Assembly (NCBI GenBank): GCA_026707945.1
Contig: JAPOVV010000110.1
Coordinates: 124,001 to 188,000, forward strand
DNA length: 64,000 nucleotides
Direction: 5' to 3'
From: Gammaproteobacteria bacterium
GTDB taxonomy: Bacteria > Pseudomonadota > Gammaproteobacteria > Pseudomonadales > Azotimanducaceae
In this document: piece after piece, positions 25,538 to 34,412 of the stretch
How positions within the stretch are numbered: the stretch's first letter is position 1
Layout of the letters: each line of letters starts with the position of its first letter
Notes under the pieces: model-generated
What the model was told of the DNA's origin: nothing
The model's database searches: none
What the model saw: only the letters and a program-made list of their open reading frames with translations
Translations under genes and position numbers: made by a program

Positions 25538-26301
25538 GCGACCAATTTAAAGGCAAGACGGTCATCGTCACAGGGGGTGCTGGCGGTATCGGCACCGCTG
25601 CCGTGCACTATCTTGCAAATCGCGGTGCGAATATCGTTGCAGTCGATCTGGAGGAAGATGCACTCCAAGCGAGTACCGAGGGTCTAAGTGAAAAGACGGT
25701 ATCAACATGCACTGCGGACGTTTCACTGGCCGACGATAACAATCGCATGGCAGAACACGCCTTCGAGAAATTTGGTCGCATCGATGGGTTTCTAGCGAAC
25801 GCCGCGATTGAAGGCCAAGTAATGGATACGCTCAACTACGATGAAGCTATGTTCGACCGTGTGATGGCTGTGAATGTCAAGGGGGTCTGGTTGGGACTAC
25901 GTGCTGTATTACCACACATGATTGAGCAACAGTCTGGCAGCATTGTGATCACGTCCAGCGTCGCCGGCCTTTCTGGCGCACCAGGAATAACCCCTTACAG
26001 TACCAGCAAGCACGCCGTCATTGGCTTAATGCGTTCGGTGGCCAAGGAATACGCTCGATTCAATATCCGGGTCAATACGGTCAATCCATCACCCGTAGAG
26101 ACTCGTATGATGCGCAGCCTAGAGCAGGGGATGGCACCGAACGATATGAATGCGGCGAAAGCACGTATCGCAGCCAGAATCCCGCTTGGTCGATATGCCG
26201 ACCCGCGCGAAATTGCTCAAGTCATGGCGTTCCTGCTGAGCGATGATGCGTCTTGGGTAACAGGTTCGGTTTACACAGTAGACGGTGGCAACACCGCATA
26301 G
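25534..26301 (+). CDS. Short-chain dehydrogenase/reductase (SDR)
   Basis: 255 residues of classical SDR layout: TGGAGGIGTAAV cofactor motif (TGxxxGxG), NAA at the end of the fourth strand, SSVAG, and the catalytic YSTSK. The late VNPSPVETRMM and FLLSDDASWVTGSVYTVDGG are typical. It reduces a ketone or oxidises an alcohol with NAD(P); the acidic residue after the second strand (VDLEED) suggests NAD. The substrate is not identifiable. It is translationally coupled to the PLP enzyme. Confidence 0.92.
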   Translation: MSDQFKGKTVIVTGGAGGIGTAAVHYLANRGANIVAVDLEEDALQASTEGLSEKTVSTCTADVSLADDNNRMAEHAFEKFGRIDGFLANAAIEGQVMDTLNYDEAMFDRVMAVNVKGVWLGLRAVLPHMIEQQSGSIVITSSVAGLSGAPGITPYSTSKHAVIGLMRSVAKEYARFNIRVNTVNPSPVETRMMRSLEQGMAPNDMNAAKARIAARIPLGRYADPREIAQVMAFLLSDDASWVTGSVYTVDGGNTA

Positions 26302-26309
26302 ACAACGAA

Positions 26310-27236
26310 ATGGTTCAGTTAGTCACAGAAACAAATTTAAATCTTCCTAATAAGCGTGTCGGAAAGGTCCGAGACATATACGAGACGACATTACCGAATG
26401 GCGACCCTGGCTTGCTGATCGTCGCGACCGACCGGGTGAGCGCTTTTGATGTTGTGCTGAATACCGGATTACCCGGTAAAGGAATCGTTCTCACGCAAAT
26501 ATCCAAGTTTTGGTTCGATTTCTTCGCAGATGACGTGAGTCATCACTTAGTGACCACTAATGTTGACGAAGTTCCAGGACTTACCGACGAAGAACGTCGG
26601 CAGCTACGCGGACGCGTGAAGCTATGTCGCAAGGCGAACGTATTACCCGTCGAATGTATTGCCCGTGGCTACATCACTGGAAGCGGCTGGAAGGACTACC
26701 AGAAAACGGGAAAAGTCTGCGGCATCCCGTTACCGATGGGACTGCGCAACAGCGACCGACTGGATGAGCCATTGTTTACGCCTTCGACGAAAGCTGAACA
26801 GGGGGATCACGACGAGAACATTAGTTTCGATGAAGGCGTTGAAATCGTAGGTGAAGAAAAGATGTCTTGGCTTCGCGATATGACCCTCTCGTTGTACAAC
26901 CGCGCGCGGGAGCACGCGATTCAAAGAGGCATCATTCTGGCTGACACGAAGCTAGAGTTCGGAGTTCAAAACGGTTCAAACGAACCGATCCTAATTGACG
27001 AGATATTCACGCCAGATAGTTCCCGATTTTGGCCCTCGGATGATTGGGAGCCTGGCAGGGAACAGGCGAGTTATGACAAGCAAATCGTGCGCAACTACCT
27101 CGAAACGCTCGTTTCTGCAGGAACATGGGACAAGACGCCGCCCGGTCCGGACTTGCCGGACGAAGTGATCGATCGGACCATGGGTCGCTATCTAGAAGCT
27201 TACGAGCACCTGACTGGGCAAAAACTCGAACTTTAG
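26310..27236 (+). CDS. purC: Phosphoribosylaminoimidazole-succinocarboxamide synthase
   Basis: 308 residues from ATG 26310; an earlier ATG (26253) lies inside the SDR gene and would add sequence unlike the family. GKVRDIYET, VATDRVSAFDVVL, LPVECIARGYITGSGWKDY and ADTKLEFG are the standard SAICAR synthetase motifs, and the length fits the long (about 300-residue) form. The enzyme joins aspartate to CAIR in purine synthesis. It begins 8 bases after the SDR stop. Confidence 0.96.
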   Translation: MVQLVTETNLNLPNKRVGKVRDIYETTLPNGDPGLLIVATDRVSAFDVVLNTGLPGKGIVLTQISKFWFDFFADDVSHHLVTTNVDEVPGLTDEERRQLRGRVKLCRKANVLPVECIARGYITGSGWKDYQKTGKVCGIPLPMGLRNSDRLDEPLFTPSTKAEQGDHDENISFDEGVEIVGEEKMSWLRDMTLSLYNRAREHAIQRGIILADTKLEFGVQNGSNEPILIDEIFTPDSSRFWPSDDWEPGREQASYDKQIVRNYLETLVSAGTWDKTPPGPDLPDEVIDRTMGRYLEAYEHLTGQKLEL

Positions 27237-27241
27237 AACAC

Positions 27242-27583
27242 TTGGATTGGGATACCTACAAACAGCTAAGCCATAGCCCCGCGTATTTCACCCGTTGGGC
27301 GCTTGATCGAACGGCCGAGCACTTAAGCGGAGATCTCTTGGATCAGCTTGAGCGGTCCAAGACGCTGGACCCATTGGAAAAACCAATGGACCATAAGGGT
27401 GGACCTGAAACAGATGTGTTACGGCTTAAGTTGAGTGGCGAGTGCGTCCACTCCATCGTGGATGCACTACAAACCGCACGTGCCGAGCATAAACTCGAAG
27501 ACGGGTCTTCTCAACCCAACCTTGGCACGCTAATCAAGAGTTGGGAAGAATATGAACAATGGCTTAGCGACTCATCTGCATGA
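27242..27583 (+). CDS. Small hypothetical protein downstream of purC
   Basis: 113 residues from TTG 27242, which lies 5 bases after the purC stop. A longer frame from 27125 exists, but its first part lies wholly inside purC and looks like an out-of-frame shadow. The protein is soluble, charged and predicted mostly helical (DWDTYKQLSHSPAYFTRWALDRT at the start, IKSWEEYEQWLSD at the end). I do not recognise a family. Position suggests co-transcription with purC. The 169 bases after it, up to the biotin carrier gene, show no gene; the next promoter may be there. Confidence 0.6.
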   Translation: MDWDTYKQLSHSPAYFTRWALDRTAEHLSGDLLDQLERSKTLDPLEKPMDHKGGPETDVLRLKLSGECVHSIVDALQTARAEHKLEDGSSQPNLGTLIKSWEEYEQWLSDSSA

Positions 27584-27752
27584 ATTCTGCGATGCAAACA
27601 AGGGGACTCTATGAGTTACTTGCTACACTCAGACTGCCAGAGTCGACTCGCCCACACCAAAAGTAAAATCCCGCGTTCCTGCGATTCGTCGTCATCTATG
27701 CGACGTTCGCCAGGAGCCTTATTTTCCCGCAGCAAGAAGGCGATCCATTCGC

Positions 27753-27974
27753 ATGGCTACGCACAACGTTGAAAGCGAAGTAACAGGAAGTGTCTGGAAG
27801 GTTCAAGTTGAAGTCGGGGATAGCGTTTCAGAAGGCGACGTGATCTTGATTCTTGAATCGATGAAGATGGAAATTCCCGTTGAGAGTCCAGCCGACGGAA
27901 CCGTGGCGGAGTTGAGAGTTCAACCAGAAGAAGCTGTTCAGGAAGATCAAGTCGTCGCAGTCATAGAAAGTTAG
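27753..27974 (+). CDS. Biotin carrier protein (biotinyl/lipoyl domain), 73 aa
   Basis: The whole protein is one biotinyl domain. ESMKMEIPV holds the modified lysine in the biotin consensus AMKM/SMKM. It begins the carrier/crotonase/carboxyltransferase set and should shuttle carboxybiotin between a biotin carboxylase and the carboxyltransferase encoded 0.9 kb downstream. No biotin carboxylase gene lies in the window, so that subunit must come from elsewhere. Confidence 0.93.
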   Translation: MATHNVESEVTGSVWKVQVEVGDSVSEGDVILILESMKMEIPVESPADGTVAELRVQPEEAVQEDQVVAVIES

Positions 27975-27995
27975 TCCACCGCTGGAGGAATCGTC

Positions 27996-28820
27996 ATGTC
28001 CGATCTAGTAACTATCAATGTTGAAAACGGAATCGCTGATGTGCGGCTAAATCGCCCCGACAAGTACAACGCGATTTCACCAGAAATGTTCCAAGCGCTG
28101 AATAACGCCGGAAATCAGTTAATGGAAGCCTCGGACATACGCGTCGTTGTCTTGTCAGGAAACGGTCCGGGATTCTGTGCCGGACTTGATATGAACAGTT
28201 TTCAAGGCATGGCGAACCGGGCGGAATCACGTTCTAGTGATTCACAACCTCGGGCGGACGTATCAGTCGCCCAAACGGAAACCACCGAAAACCATGCTCA
28301 ACGCGCTGCGTATGTCTGGCGTCGATTGCCAATGCCCGTGATCGCGGCGATCCATGGTGTAGCCTACGGCGGCGGGTGCCAGATTGCACTTGCTACCGAT
28401 ATTCGATTCGCCGAACCTTCCGCGAAGTTATCGGTACTCGAAATCAAGTGGGGGTTGATCCCCGACATGTCAATCACGCAGACGCTGAGGCAGACCGTGC
28501 GCATGGACGTTGCAAAGGAACTGACGTTCACTGGTCGCATACTCAGCGCTAATGAAGCACACGAACTCGGTCTAGTCACACATGTCGCCGAAAATGCTCG
28601 CGACGCCGCGTTCAATCTCGCTCAAGAGATCGCAGGTCGTTCGCCATCAGCCGTTCGTGCTGGTAAGCATCTACTTGAGACAACATGGCATACCGACGAC
28701 GAATCGGGATTTGGCTTAGAGGCGAAACTGCAGACGGGCTTGATTGGATCGCCAAATCAAGTCGAAGCGATTAAAGCCAACTTCGAAAACCGTGATCCCA
28801 ACTTCACAGACGTTGCATAA
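27996..28820 (+). CDS. Enoyl-CoA hydratase/isomerase (crotonase) family
   Basis: 274 residues. CAGLDMNSF and AIHGVAYGGGCQIALATDIRFA are the two oxyanion-hole regions of the crotonase fold, and LSVLEIKWGLIPDM follows where catalytic acidic residues usually sit. The protein acts on a CoA thioester. Placement between the biotin carrier and the carboxyltransferase suggests a branched-chain or unsaturated acyl-CoA pathway such as leucine or isoprenoid breakdown; this is inference. It starts 21 bases after the carrier gene, with GGAGG visible upstream of the ATG. Confidence 0.9.
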   Translation: MSDLVTINVENGIADVRLNRPDKYNAISPEMFQALNNAGNQLMEASDIRVVVLSGNGPGFCAGLDMNSFQGMANRAESRSSDSQPRADVSVAQTETTENHAQRAAYVWRRLPMPVIAAIHGVAYGGGCQIALATDIRFAEPSAKLSVLEIKWGLIPDMSITQTLRQTVRMDVAKELTFTGRILSANEAHELGLVTHVAENARDAAFNLAQEIAGRSPSAVRAGKHLLETTWHTDDESGFGLEAKLQTGLIGSPNQVEAIKANFENRDPNFTDVA

Positions 28821-28837
28821 CACCATCGCTTAGAGCT

Positions 28838-30394
28838 ATGAGCTGGGCAAAAGAGGTCGAGGAACTTAAGCGACGACGTGAACTAGCGAAACAGCAAGGC
28901 GGACCAGAAGGCATCGCGAAACAACACGGATACGGTCGCATGACCATCCGTGAACGCATCAATACGTTGCTTGACGAAGGCTCGTTTCAGGAACAAGGGA
29001 AAGCCACTGCTGTACCTGACTACGATGACGACGACAACTTCCTTGGCTTTGTTCCCGCTAATTACGTTCTAGGATTCGGCCGCATCGATGACCGACGCGT
29101 AGTCGTAGGTGGCGAAGACTTTACTTTAAAAGGCGGTTCCCCAAATGCCGCAGGTTTGCGCAAGAGCATCTACGCAGAGCACTTGGCGATCCAATACAAG
29201 ATACCGCTTGTACGCATGCTCGAAGGTGGTGGCGGTAGTGTTAAGAGCAGTGGCAAACGCGGTGGATCTTCTGGCGGTGACTCCGTTTTTTCCGAACCAA
29301 GGTTTAAGGTAATCGCCGACGCGATGGGGCAAGTACCGGTCGTATCAATGGCGGGAGGTGCGGTTGCCGGCTTCCCCGCTGGCCGTATGGCCGCATCACA
29401 CTTTTCAGTTATGTCAGCAGATACGGCGCAAATCCTTGTCGCCGGTCCTAAGGTCGTGGAAAGAGCCTTGGGCGTCGACATGACGAAAGACGAACTAGGT
29501 GGCGCGCATATTCACGCCAAAAGTGGTGTCGTCGACAATGTCGCCGCGAACGAAACCGAAGCTCTGATGCAGTGTCGCCGTTTCCTCAGCTATCTGCCGA
29601 GCAGCGTATATCAACGTACGCCTCGCTATCCGTGCGATGACAGCAGCGAACGCATGGAGAAAGATCTGCTCGATGTGATTCCGCGTGATTCGCGGAGCGT
29701 ATTCAACATGCGTACCGTTATTGAGATGGTTGTGGACCTCGACTCTTTCTTCGAAATGGGTAAAGATTTCGGGCGTAGTCAGATCGTCGGTCTCGCCCGA
29801 ATTGACGGCCAACCTGTCGGAATACTTGCCAACAACAATCGAGTGTATGCTGGCGCAATGACAGCCGAGGCGGCACAGAAGTATCGTCGGTTCGTTGAGC
29901 TCTGTGATACGTTTCACATACCGGTCGTAAATTTCATCGACCAACCTGGATTCATGATCGGCCCTGAAGCTGAGAAAAAGGGTACGATTCGCTATGGCAT
30001 GGCAGCTGTGGCAGCTGCCGCACAAGCGACGATACCTTGGTGCGCAATCCAAGTACATAAAGGATTCGGTGTTGCGACGGCCGCGCACTATGCGCCTAAT
30101 GCGTATGTGCTCGCTTGGCCTTCAGTCGAATCTGGGGCATTACCCCTAGAAGGTGGTGTCGCCGTCGCATTTCATCGAGAAATTGAAGCGGCGGAAGACC
30201 CAGTAGCGAAACGTACGGAAATCGAGGAGCGACTACGTGCGGCCAGATCGCCCTTTCCACGCGCCGAGTCCTTCGGTGTTCACGAATTGATCGATCCACG
30301 CGAGTCCCGCCCGACCTTGTGTCAGTGGATCGATTGGATACAACCTCAACTCGATGAACTTAAAGGGTCCGTTAAGTTCTCAATGCGCCCATAA
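28838..30394 (+). CDS. Acyl-CoA carboxylase carboxyltransferase (beta) subunit
   Basis: 518 residues, the usual size for propionyl-/methylcrotonyl-/acetyl-CoA carboxylase beta subunits. Landmarks are GRMTIRERINTLLDEGSF, VVVGGEDFTLKGGS, the glycine-rich LEGGGGSVKSSGKRGG, and in the second crotonase-like half FIDQPGFMIGPEAEKKG and CAIQVHKGFG. It transfers CO2 from carboxybiotin to an acyl-CoA. The specific acyl group cannot be read. It starts 17 bases after the crotonase gene. Confidence 0.92.
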   Translation: MSWAKEVEELKRRRELAKQQGGPEGIAKQHGYGRMTIRERINTLLDEGSFQEQGKATAVPDYDDDDNFLGFVPANYVLGFGRIDDRRVVVGGEDFTLKGGSPNAAGLRKSIYAEHLAIQYKIPLVRMLEGGGGSVKSSGKRGGSSGGDSVFSEPRFKVIADAMGQVPVVSMAGGAVAGFPAGRMAASHFSVMSADTAQILVAGPKVVERALGVDMTKDELGGAHIHAKSGVVDNVAANETEALMQCRRFLSYLPSSVYQRTPRYPCDDSSERMEKDLLDVIPRDSRSVFNMRTVIEMVVDLDSFFEMGKDFGRSQIVGLARIDGQPVGILANNNRVYAGAMTAEAAQKYRRFVELCDTFHIPVVNFIDQPGFMIGPEAEKKGTIRYGMAAVAAAAQATIPWCAIQVHKGFGVATAAHYAPNAYVLAWPSVESGALPLEGGVAVAFHREIEAAEDPVAKRTEIEERLRAARSPFPRAESFGVHELIDPRESRPTLCQWIDWIQPQLDELKGSVKFSMRP

Positions 30395-30403
30395 TCAGAC
30401 ATC

Positions 30404-30589
30404 ATGGCAGCCTTAATCTTGAGTGTCGCTGGGTCCGTAGTGATCGGAGCGTTGATCTGGTTAATAGTCGGACCGAGATTAAATCTGAACGAAGAACCCG
30501 TGCAGAACGAAGTCTTAAACGTCCTGTGTTACATGGGAATTGCTTTTGTGATCATTCTCCCCTTAGTGGTTTTCGTTCTATCTGAATAG
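30404..30589 (+). CDS. Small two-helix membrane protein
   Basis: 61 residues: a hydrophobic helix at about 4-23, a short acidic loop (RLNLNEEPVQNE), and a second helix at about 38-58. It begins 9 bases after the carboxyltransferase stop and is convergent, at 3 bases distance, with the dioxygenase gene. I do not recognise it. The tight placement and clean two-helix profile make it a probable real gene; a membrane tether for the carboxylase is only a guess. Confidence 0.55.
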   Translation: MAALILSVAGSVVIGALIWLIVGPRLNLNEEPVQNEVLNVLCYMGIAFVIILPLVVFVLSE

Positions 30590-30592
30590 TTT

Positions 30593-31585
30593 CTAAATAT
30601 CAGGATAACTCACTTCCCAATCTGACGCTACGCCATCTGGGTGCTCTGACGGAATCTGCGCCTGAAAGCTGCGAACTCTCTCTACTTTATTGTGCTCTTT
30701 TTCATAAAGCGCTAACAATCTGACTTCGATTGTTTCTCGCAAAGGCGCATCGCTAGGCACACTAGGCAAATCGATGGCCCCATGATAGACGCATCGTCGA
30801 TTCGGTTCATCCTCCATAGTATCGTATTGCTTAAAGATTAGCAGCTCATCGGGTTGCATACTCGGGTAGTAGTACCACTTTTGCTCTTCGCTAAAGGCTA
30901 ATCGATAGCTGACTAATCTGCGAGGATTCTTGGTCTGATTCCAAGAATCTGCGTAGATCATGTCACCCGATTCAATGCTATTCATGTCACACAATGAAAG
31001 TGGCATGACTTGAACCGGAATCACAGGATCCGTACTCTGCCAAAAGTTGAAAACTTGAAAATGACGCTCCTCTACGATGGGTTTCCACCCGGGTTCAGAG
31101 TAAGGTGTGACATCTGAATGGATACCGCCGTAAATCCCTTCGCTCCCATTCGGGGTCGCTCGCGCAGCGCGAGGATCGCCCTCAGGTAGACCTCCGTAGC
31201 CGTTCCGATATTGGTGTTGCGTCACCTTAACTTTGGTACATCCTGTCAGATCTTGCAGCAGATCCGCATATTCCTTATACAGCGTCGACTTGACCATTTC
31301 TTGATCCGACATGTCTGAGCACTGCGTCTCGTGCTTCACGAGCGTGAAGCCATGGCTTGAAACTGTCGGCGTGGGTTCAATCATTCGGGCGTTGTGCACG
31401 TTCAGTGAGCGCTTGTAATACATCGACCTACGCTCGTCTACGTTCGTCACGGACTCGGGTGGAGGCATGCGAAAGCCGCGATATCGGTCATGTGCGTAGT
31501 TGCCAAGCACCGTGACGTGTGAGGAGTTCTTAGGTTCCACGGTTTCGGACATGGTGTATCCAATTTTGGGCGATTCAAATCGCAT
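30593..31585 (-). CDS. CmcJ/NvfI-type non-haem iron oxygenase, copy 1
   Basis: 330 residues (or 319 from the ATG at 31552). Family landmarks include GGIHSDVTP with H156 and D158, CVYHGAID with H268 as probable third iron ligand, and RETIEVRLLALYE near the C-terminus. FQVFNFWQS and LCDMNSI are also shared with the CmcJ (cephamycin) and fungal NvfI-type proteins, which are Fe(II)/2-oxoglutarate-type oxygenases of natural-product pathways. A second copy lies at 49878-50876 with the same landmarks. It sits 129 bases downstream of the TonB receptor gene on the same strand, so it may share the iron-regulated promoter. Confidence 0.8.
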   Translation of the reverse strand: MRFESPKIGYTMSETVEPKNSSHVTVLGNYAHDRYRGFRMPPPESVTNVDERRSMYYKRSLNVHNARMIEPTPTVSSHGFTLVKHETQCSDMSDQEMVKSTLYKEYADLLQDLTGCTKVKVTQHQYRNGYGGLPEGDPRAARATPNGSEGIYGGIHSDVTPYSEPGWKPIVEERHFQVFNFWQSTDPVIPVQVMPLSLCDMNSIESGDMIYADSWNQTKNPRRLVSYRLAFSEEQKWYYYPSMQPDELLIFKQYDTMEDEPNRRCVYHGAIDLPSVPSDAPLRETIEVRLLALYEKEHNKVERVRSFQAQIPSEHPDGVASDWEVSYPDI

Positions 31586-31714
31586 TGTTCAGATATTAAT
31601 ACTGAAACCGAAGCGACTTAGGTTGACATATTTACCTATGAGTCGATTAGCTTAGATACACGCTTCTCACTTCCACACCTAAGCAGATGGTGAGACCCAA
31701 CGTGATCAAGAATT

Positions 31715-34054
31715 TCACCAACTCAATGACATCCCGACTGAGACCGTCCTTGCTTTATTTGGTCGCGCCCCGTATGGATGTCGCGAGGCAATTCCTTCTT
31801 CACCCAGCAGGTTCTCAATACGACCAAACACAGTGAGTGAGTCGTTGACGACATAGTTGCTAGCAACGTCCACGGTAACAGAGCTTTCAACTTTCTCATA
31901 GACCCCACAAGATGACCGAACACACACATCACCCACGCGGCTAACACTAACGAAGCCTTCAAATGGTTGCTTCACAAAACCAGCAGTGATGTGAACTTGC
32001 GATTCCGGTAAGTAAGGAATAGGGTCACCCTTGTTTACGTCGCCAAAAAAGTCTGTGTCTGCGACATCCGTGTCAAACTGACCATCGAACAAGGTCATAT
32101 TGATGCTAATCGGAAACGAAAATCCCCGATCCGTAGCTATATCTGTCGTTACACGTCCCTCAATCCCGGAAACTGTCGCTGCATCCCCGTTGAATGCGTG
32201 CCCAATCTCACAATCTGTACCTGATGATGCCGTGCATTCACCGAGTAGATTGTCATAGTCCGTGAGGAATCCGACGATGTCTGCCGTGAATGGGATGGAT
32301 TCATTTACATACCGAATCCCCGTTTCGAATATCCACGCAGATTCTTCCTTCACATCAGGCGCATTACTCGGCGCCGTGAATCCTCTATGTGCACCAACAT
32401 GAAGTAGCGTGCGGTCGCTTGTCTTGTAACTCACACCTATGCCGGGTGACACCACCTTGGTGCCGTTTTCTCGGGTGCTCCGTAAATTAGAAGCAGCGCG
32501 GGAAGACGGATCGGTCGTTCTCCCAGTACGGATCTCGTAACGCGTTCGCTGCTGGTCGATATCTTCATAACGAAGACCTGGGGTTAACGTGAAGTTGCCA
32601 ATTTCGATCGTGTCCTTCGCATATAGCGCTAACGCTTGTGCCTCTTGAATTCGATTACCCGCGTTACCGAGTAAGCCGACGTCGTCCAAAACTAATTTCC
32701 CGTCAGTTTGATGGTAGGCGCTGTTGCGCTGTAACCGATCTTCTTCGTCCGCATGCCAGCGTAAACTGATTTCGAGCTGGTGTTTCGCTTCCCCAAGTTC
32801 GGTTTCGTGGCTCATCCATACCTGAATTCCCTGAGAGAAGTACTCGCGCGCGTTGGCTCTTAGTTGAATGCTTCCCGGAGCTGTATCGAGTGTCCCTTGA
32901 AGCACGCCAATCAAATCCGTCAGCGACACATCGCCAATGCCACGACCTAGATTAACTGCTTGAATCACGTTCGACCATGACGTTCGGCTCAACGTTTCAG
33001 CACTATCGCTCCCGTCAAAATCAATGCCTTCGGTCTTGAACCACGTCCGCTCGTGATCGTTCCGATATGCAGAAACGCGAAGTTGCGTAGCTTCGGTTGG
33101 CTCGAAGACGTACGTCAGAATGCCTTGCTGGTGCGACGTCGTAATTTCGTCCAACTCCGATAGCCCGTAGCGACGATACGGATTCGCGTCGAAATCTTGG
33201 TCGGTCAGACCTAGATAGCTTTGCTCCGAAACTTGATCGGCTGTCTGGAGTTTAAGCTCCAATGTTTGGTTCGAAGAGAGTGTGAGTCTAAGTTTCGCCG
33301 TGTAATCTCGAACATCTAAGCCTGTTCCTACATCAGATCGATCAACATTCTGAAATCCGTTAGAAAACCATTGGTGAGTCTCGAGGAGTCCATTCAGTCG
33401 CTCACTGCTCGAGAAGCTCTGCCATGCATGAATTCGCCTCGAGTCATGTTCACCTATATGAGTCATGAGGTGCCCTTGCACATTTGTCGGGACTGGCGTC
33501 GAAACCAGATTCAATGTCCCCCCAATGGTGTACGGACCCTGAGAAATCGCGGACGGTCCTTTAAGCACTTCGATGCTGTGCATCCGACCTGCCGTTGGAA
33601 AGTAGTAGGCAGAAGGTGCTGAATAGGGCGCAGGCGCAATGAGAACGTTGTCTTCCAGCAACGTTATTCGACCGCTACGTTCGCTGGCAACGCCGCGAAT
33701 ACTGATATTGGGTCGCAAACCAAAACCGTCTTCTACTTGTAACGCAATCCCTGGCGCGAGACGCAGTGCCCTCTGCACATCAGCGTAATCGAATTGTTCG
33801 AGCTGAGCTCGCTCGATGACTGTTGCAGCCCCGGGAAGGCGTTCAAGCCGTTCGGTACCAGGCGCAACGATTGTCACGGTTTCTAAACGTGGTTCATCTT
33901 CTGCTTGTTCGGCCACTGCGATTGAACCAACACCGACCGCAAATACGAAGAAACACGCAAGTTTTGATATTGACCCTCTAGCACGGAGACATCGGGAACT
34001 AAATGTTTGGTTTATGCGGTTTTGAGGGTGCACGTTTGCTCGACTGTGCGACAA
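31715..34054 (-). CDS. TonB-dependent receptor, FecA-like, iron-regulated
   Basis: 779 residues from TTG. The signal sequence ends near AVAEQ (about residue 48). A TonB-box-like ETVTIVAPG follows. The plug domain has VQRALRLAPGIALQVEDG and NISIRGVASERSGRITLLED, then IEVLKGPSAISQGPYTIGGTLN. A 22-strand barrel follows, ending in an aromatic residue (SLSW). Its length and plug motifs fit receptors for ferric citrate or siderophore-like chelates. A promoter with a Fur-like box sits directly upstream (34067-34121). The first 28 residues before the signal helix are unusually long, so the true start may be the GTG at codon 8. Confidence 0.9.
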   Translation of the reverse strand: MSHSRANVHPQNRINQTFSSRCLRARGSISKLACFFVFAVGVGSIAVAEQAEDEPRLETVTIVAPGTERLERLPGAATVIERAQLEQFDYADVQRALRLAPGIALQVEDGFGLRPNISIRGVASERSGRITLLEDNVLIAPAPYSAPSAYYFPTAGRMHSIEVLKGPSAISQGPYTIGGTLNLVSTPVPTNVQGHLMTHIGEHDSRRIHAWQSFSSSERLNGLLETHQWFSNGFQNVDRSDVGTGLDVRDYTAKLRLTLSSNQTLELKLQTADQVSEQSYLGLTDQDFDANPYRRYGLSELDEITTSHQQGILTYVFEPTEATQLRVSAYRNDHERTWFKTEGIDFDGSDSAETLSRTSWSNVIQAVNLGRGIGDVSLTDLIGVLQGTLDTAPGSIQLRANAREYFSQGIQVWMSHETELGEAKHQLEISLRWHADEEDRLQRNSAYHQTDGKLVLDDVGLLGNAGNRIQEAQALALYAKDTIEIGNFTLTPGLRYEDIDQQRTRYEIRTGRTTDPSSRAASNLRSTRENGTKVVSPGIGVSYKTSDRTLLHVGAHRGFTAPSNAPDVKEESAWIFETGIRYVNESIPFTADIVGFLTDYDNLLGECTASSGTDCEIGHAFNGDAATVSGIEGRVTTDIATDRGFSFPISINMTLFDGQFDTDVADTDFFGDVNKGDPIPYLPESQVHITAGFVKQPFEGFVSVSRVGDVCVRSSCGVYEKVESSVTVDVASNYVVNDSLTVFGRIENLLGEEGIASRHPYGARPNKARTVSVGMSLSW

Positions 34055-34066
34055 ATAAAACGTTAA

Positions 34067-34081
34067 TGATACTTATTCTCA
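34067..34081 (-). promoter_or_regulatory. Fur-box-like operator of the TonB receptor gene
   Basis: On the minus strand the site reads TGAGAATAAGTATCA, which differs at two positions from the 7-1-7 Fur consensus TGATAATNATTATCA. It lies about 12 bases downstream of the predicted -10 and about 13 bases before the TTG start, where a bound repressor would block transcription. Confidence 0.7.
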
Positions 34082-34092
34082 TTTAGATTTTT

Positions 34093-34121
34093 TATATAAG
34101 ACACATATGTCAAACGTTCAA
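34093..34121 (-). promoter_or_regulatory. Sigma-70-like promoter of the TonB receptor gene
   Basis: On the minus strand: TTGAAC (34116-34121), a 17-base spacer, and TATATA (34093-34098). The -35 overlaps a perfect inverted repeat TTCAAC-A-GTTGAA (34117-34129), a possible second regulator site. Confidence 0.5.
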
Positions 34122-34412
34122 CAGTTGAAGTCGCCCGACGCGAAGCGCTGGGTATCAGCCCCCTGTATTGCTTCTACAGCTACTAACTCAGTACTTAGAT
34201 CAAATATCGACTAATAACGTTGATTCAGCTTCATAGAGTCCAGGCGAAGCGATCAATCGAAACGAACCATGAGCGATGACCAAATCAAATCTAGCGATGT
34301 CAGGTTCTGCGTGCATTCCTACATCGGCGAATGACCCGAACCGAATTCATCCGTCGCTTCTCTTCAAGCACGTCGCTACTCAACGGTCGACTTGAAAACT
34401 CGCGCTGATGCT

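Larger units (their letters stand above)
34055..34412. other. 358-base non-coding stretch between minus-strand genes
   Basis: It holds the receptor promoter and Fur-like box in its first 75 bases. The remaining part, up to the end of the unknown gene at 34413, has no gene, tRNA or clear terminator that I can see. Confidence 0.6.

Noticed and set aside
27125..27241. Upstream extension of the small gene after purC
   Set aside because: The extension overlaps purC fully and reads as arginine/serine-rich out-of-frame sequence; the TTG at 27242 right after the purC stop is a better start.
29495..30088. 197-residue minus-strand open frame opposite the carboxyltransferase
   Set aside because: Entirely antisense to a conserved gene and without recognisable content.
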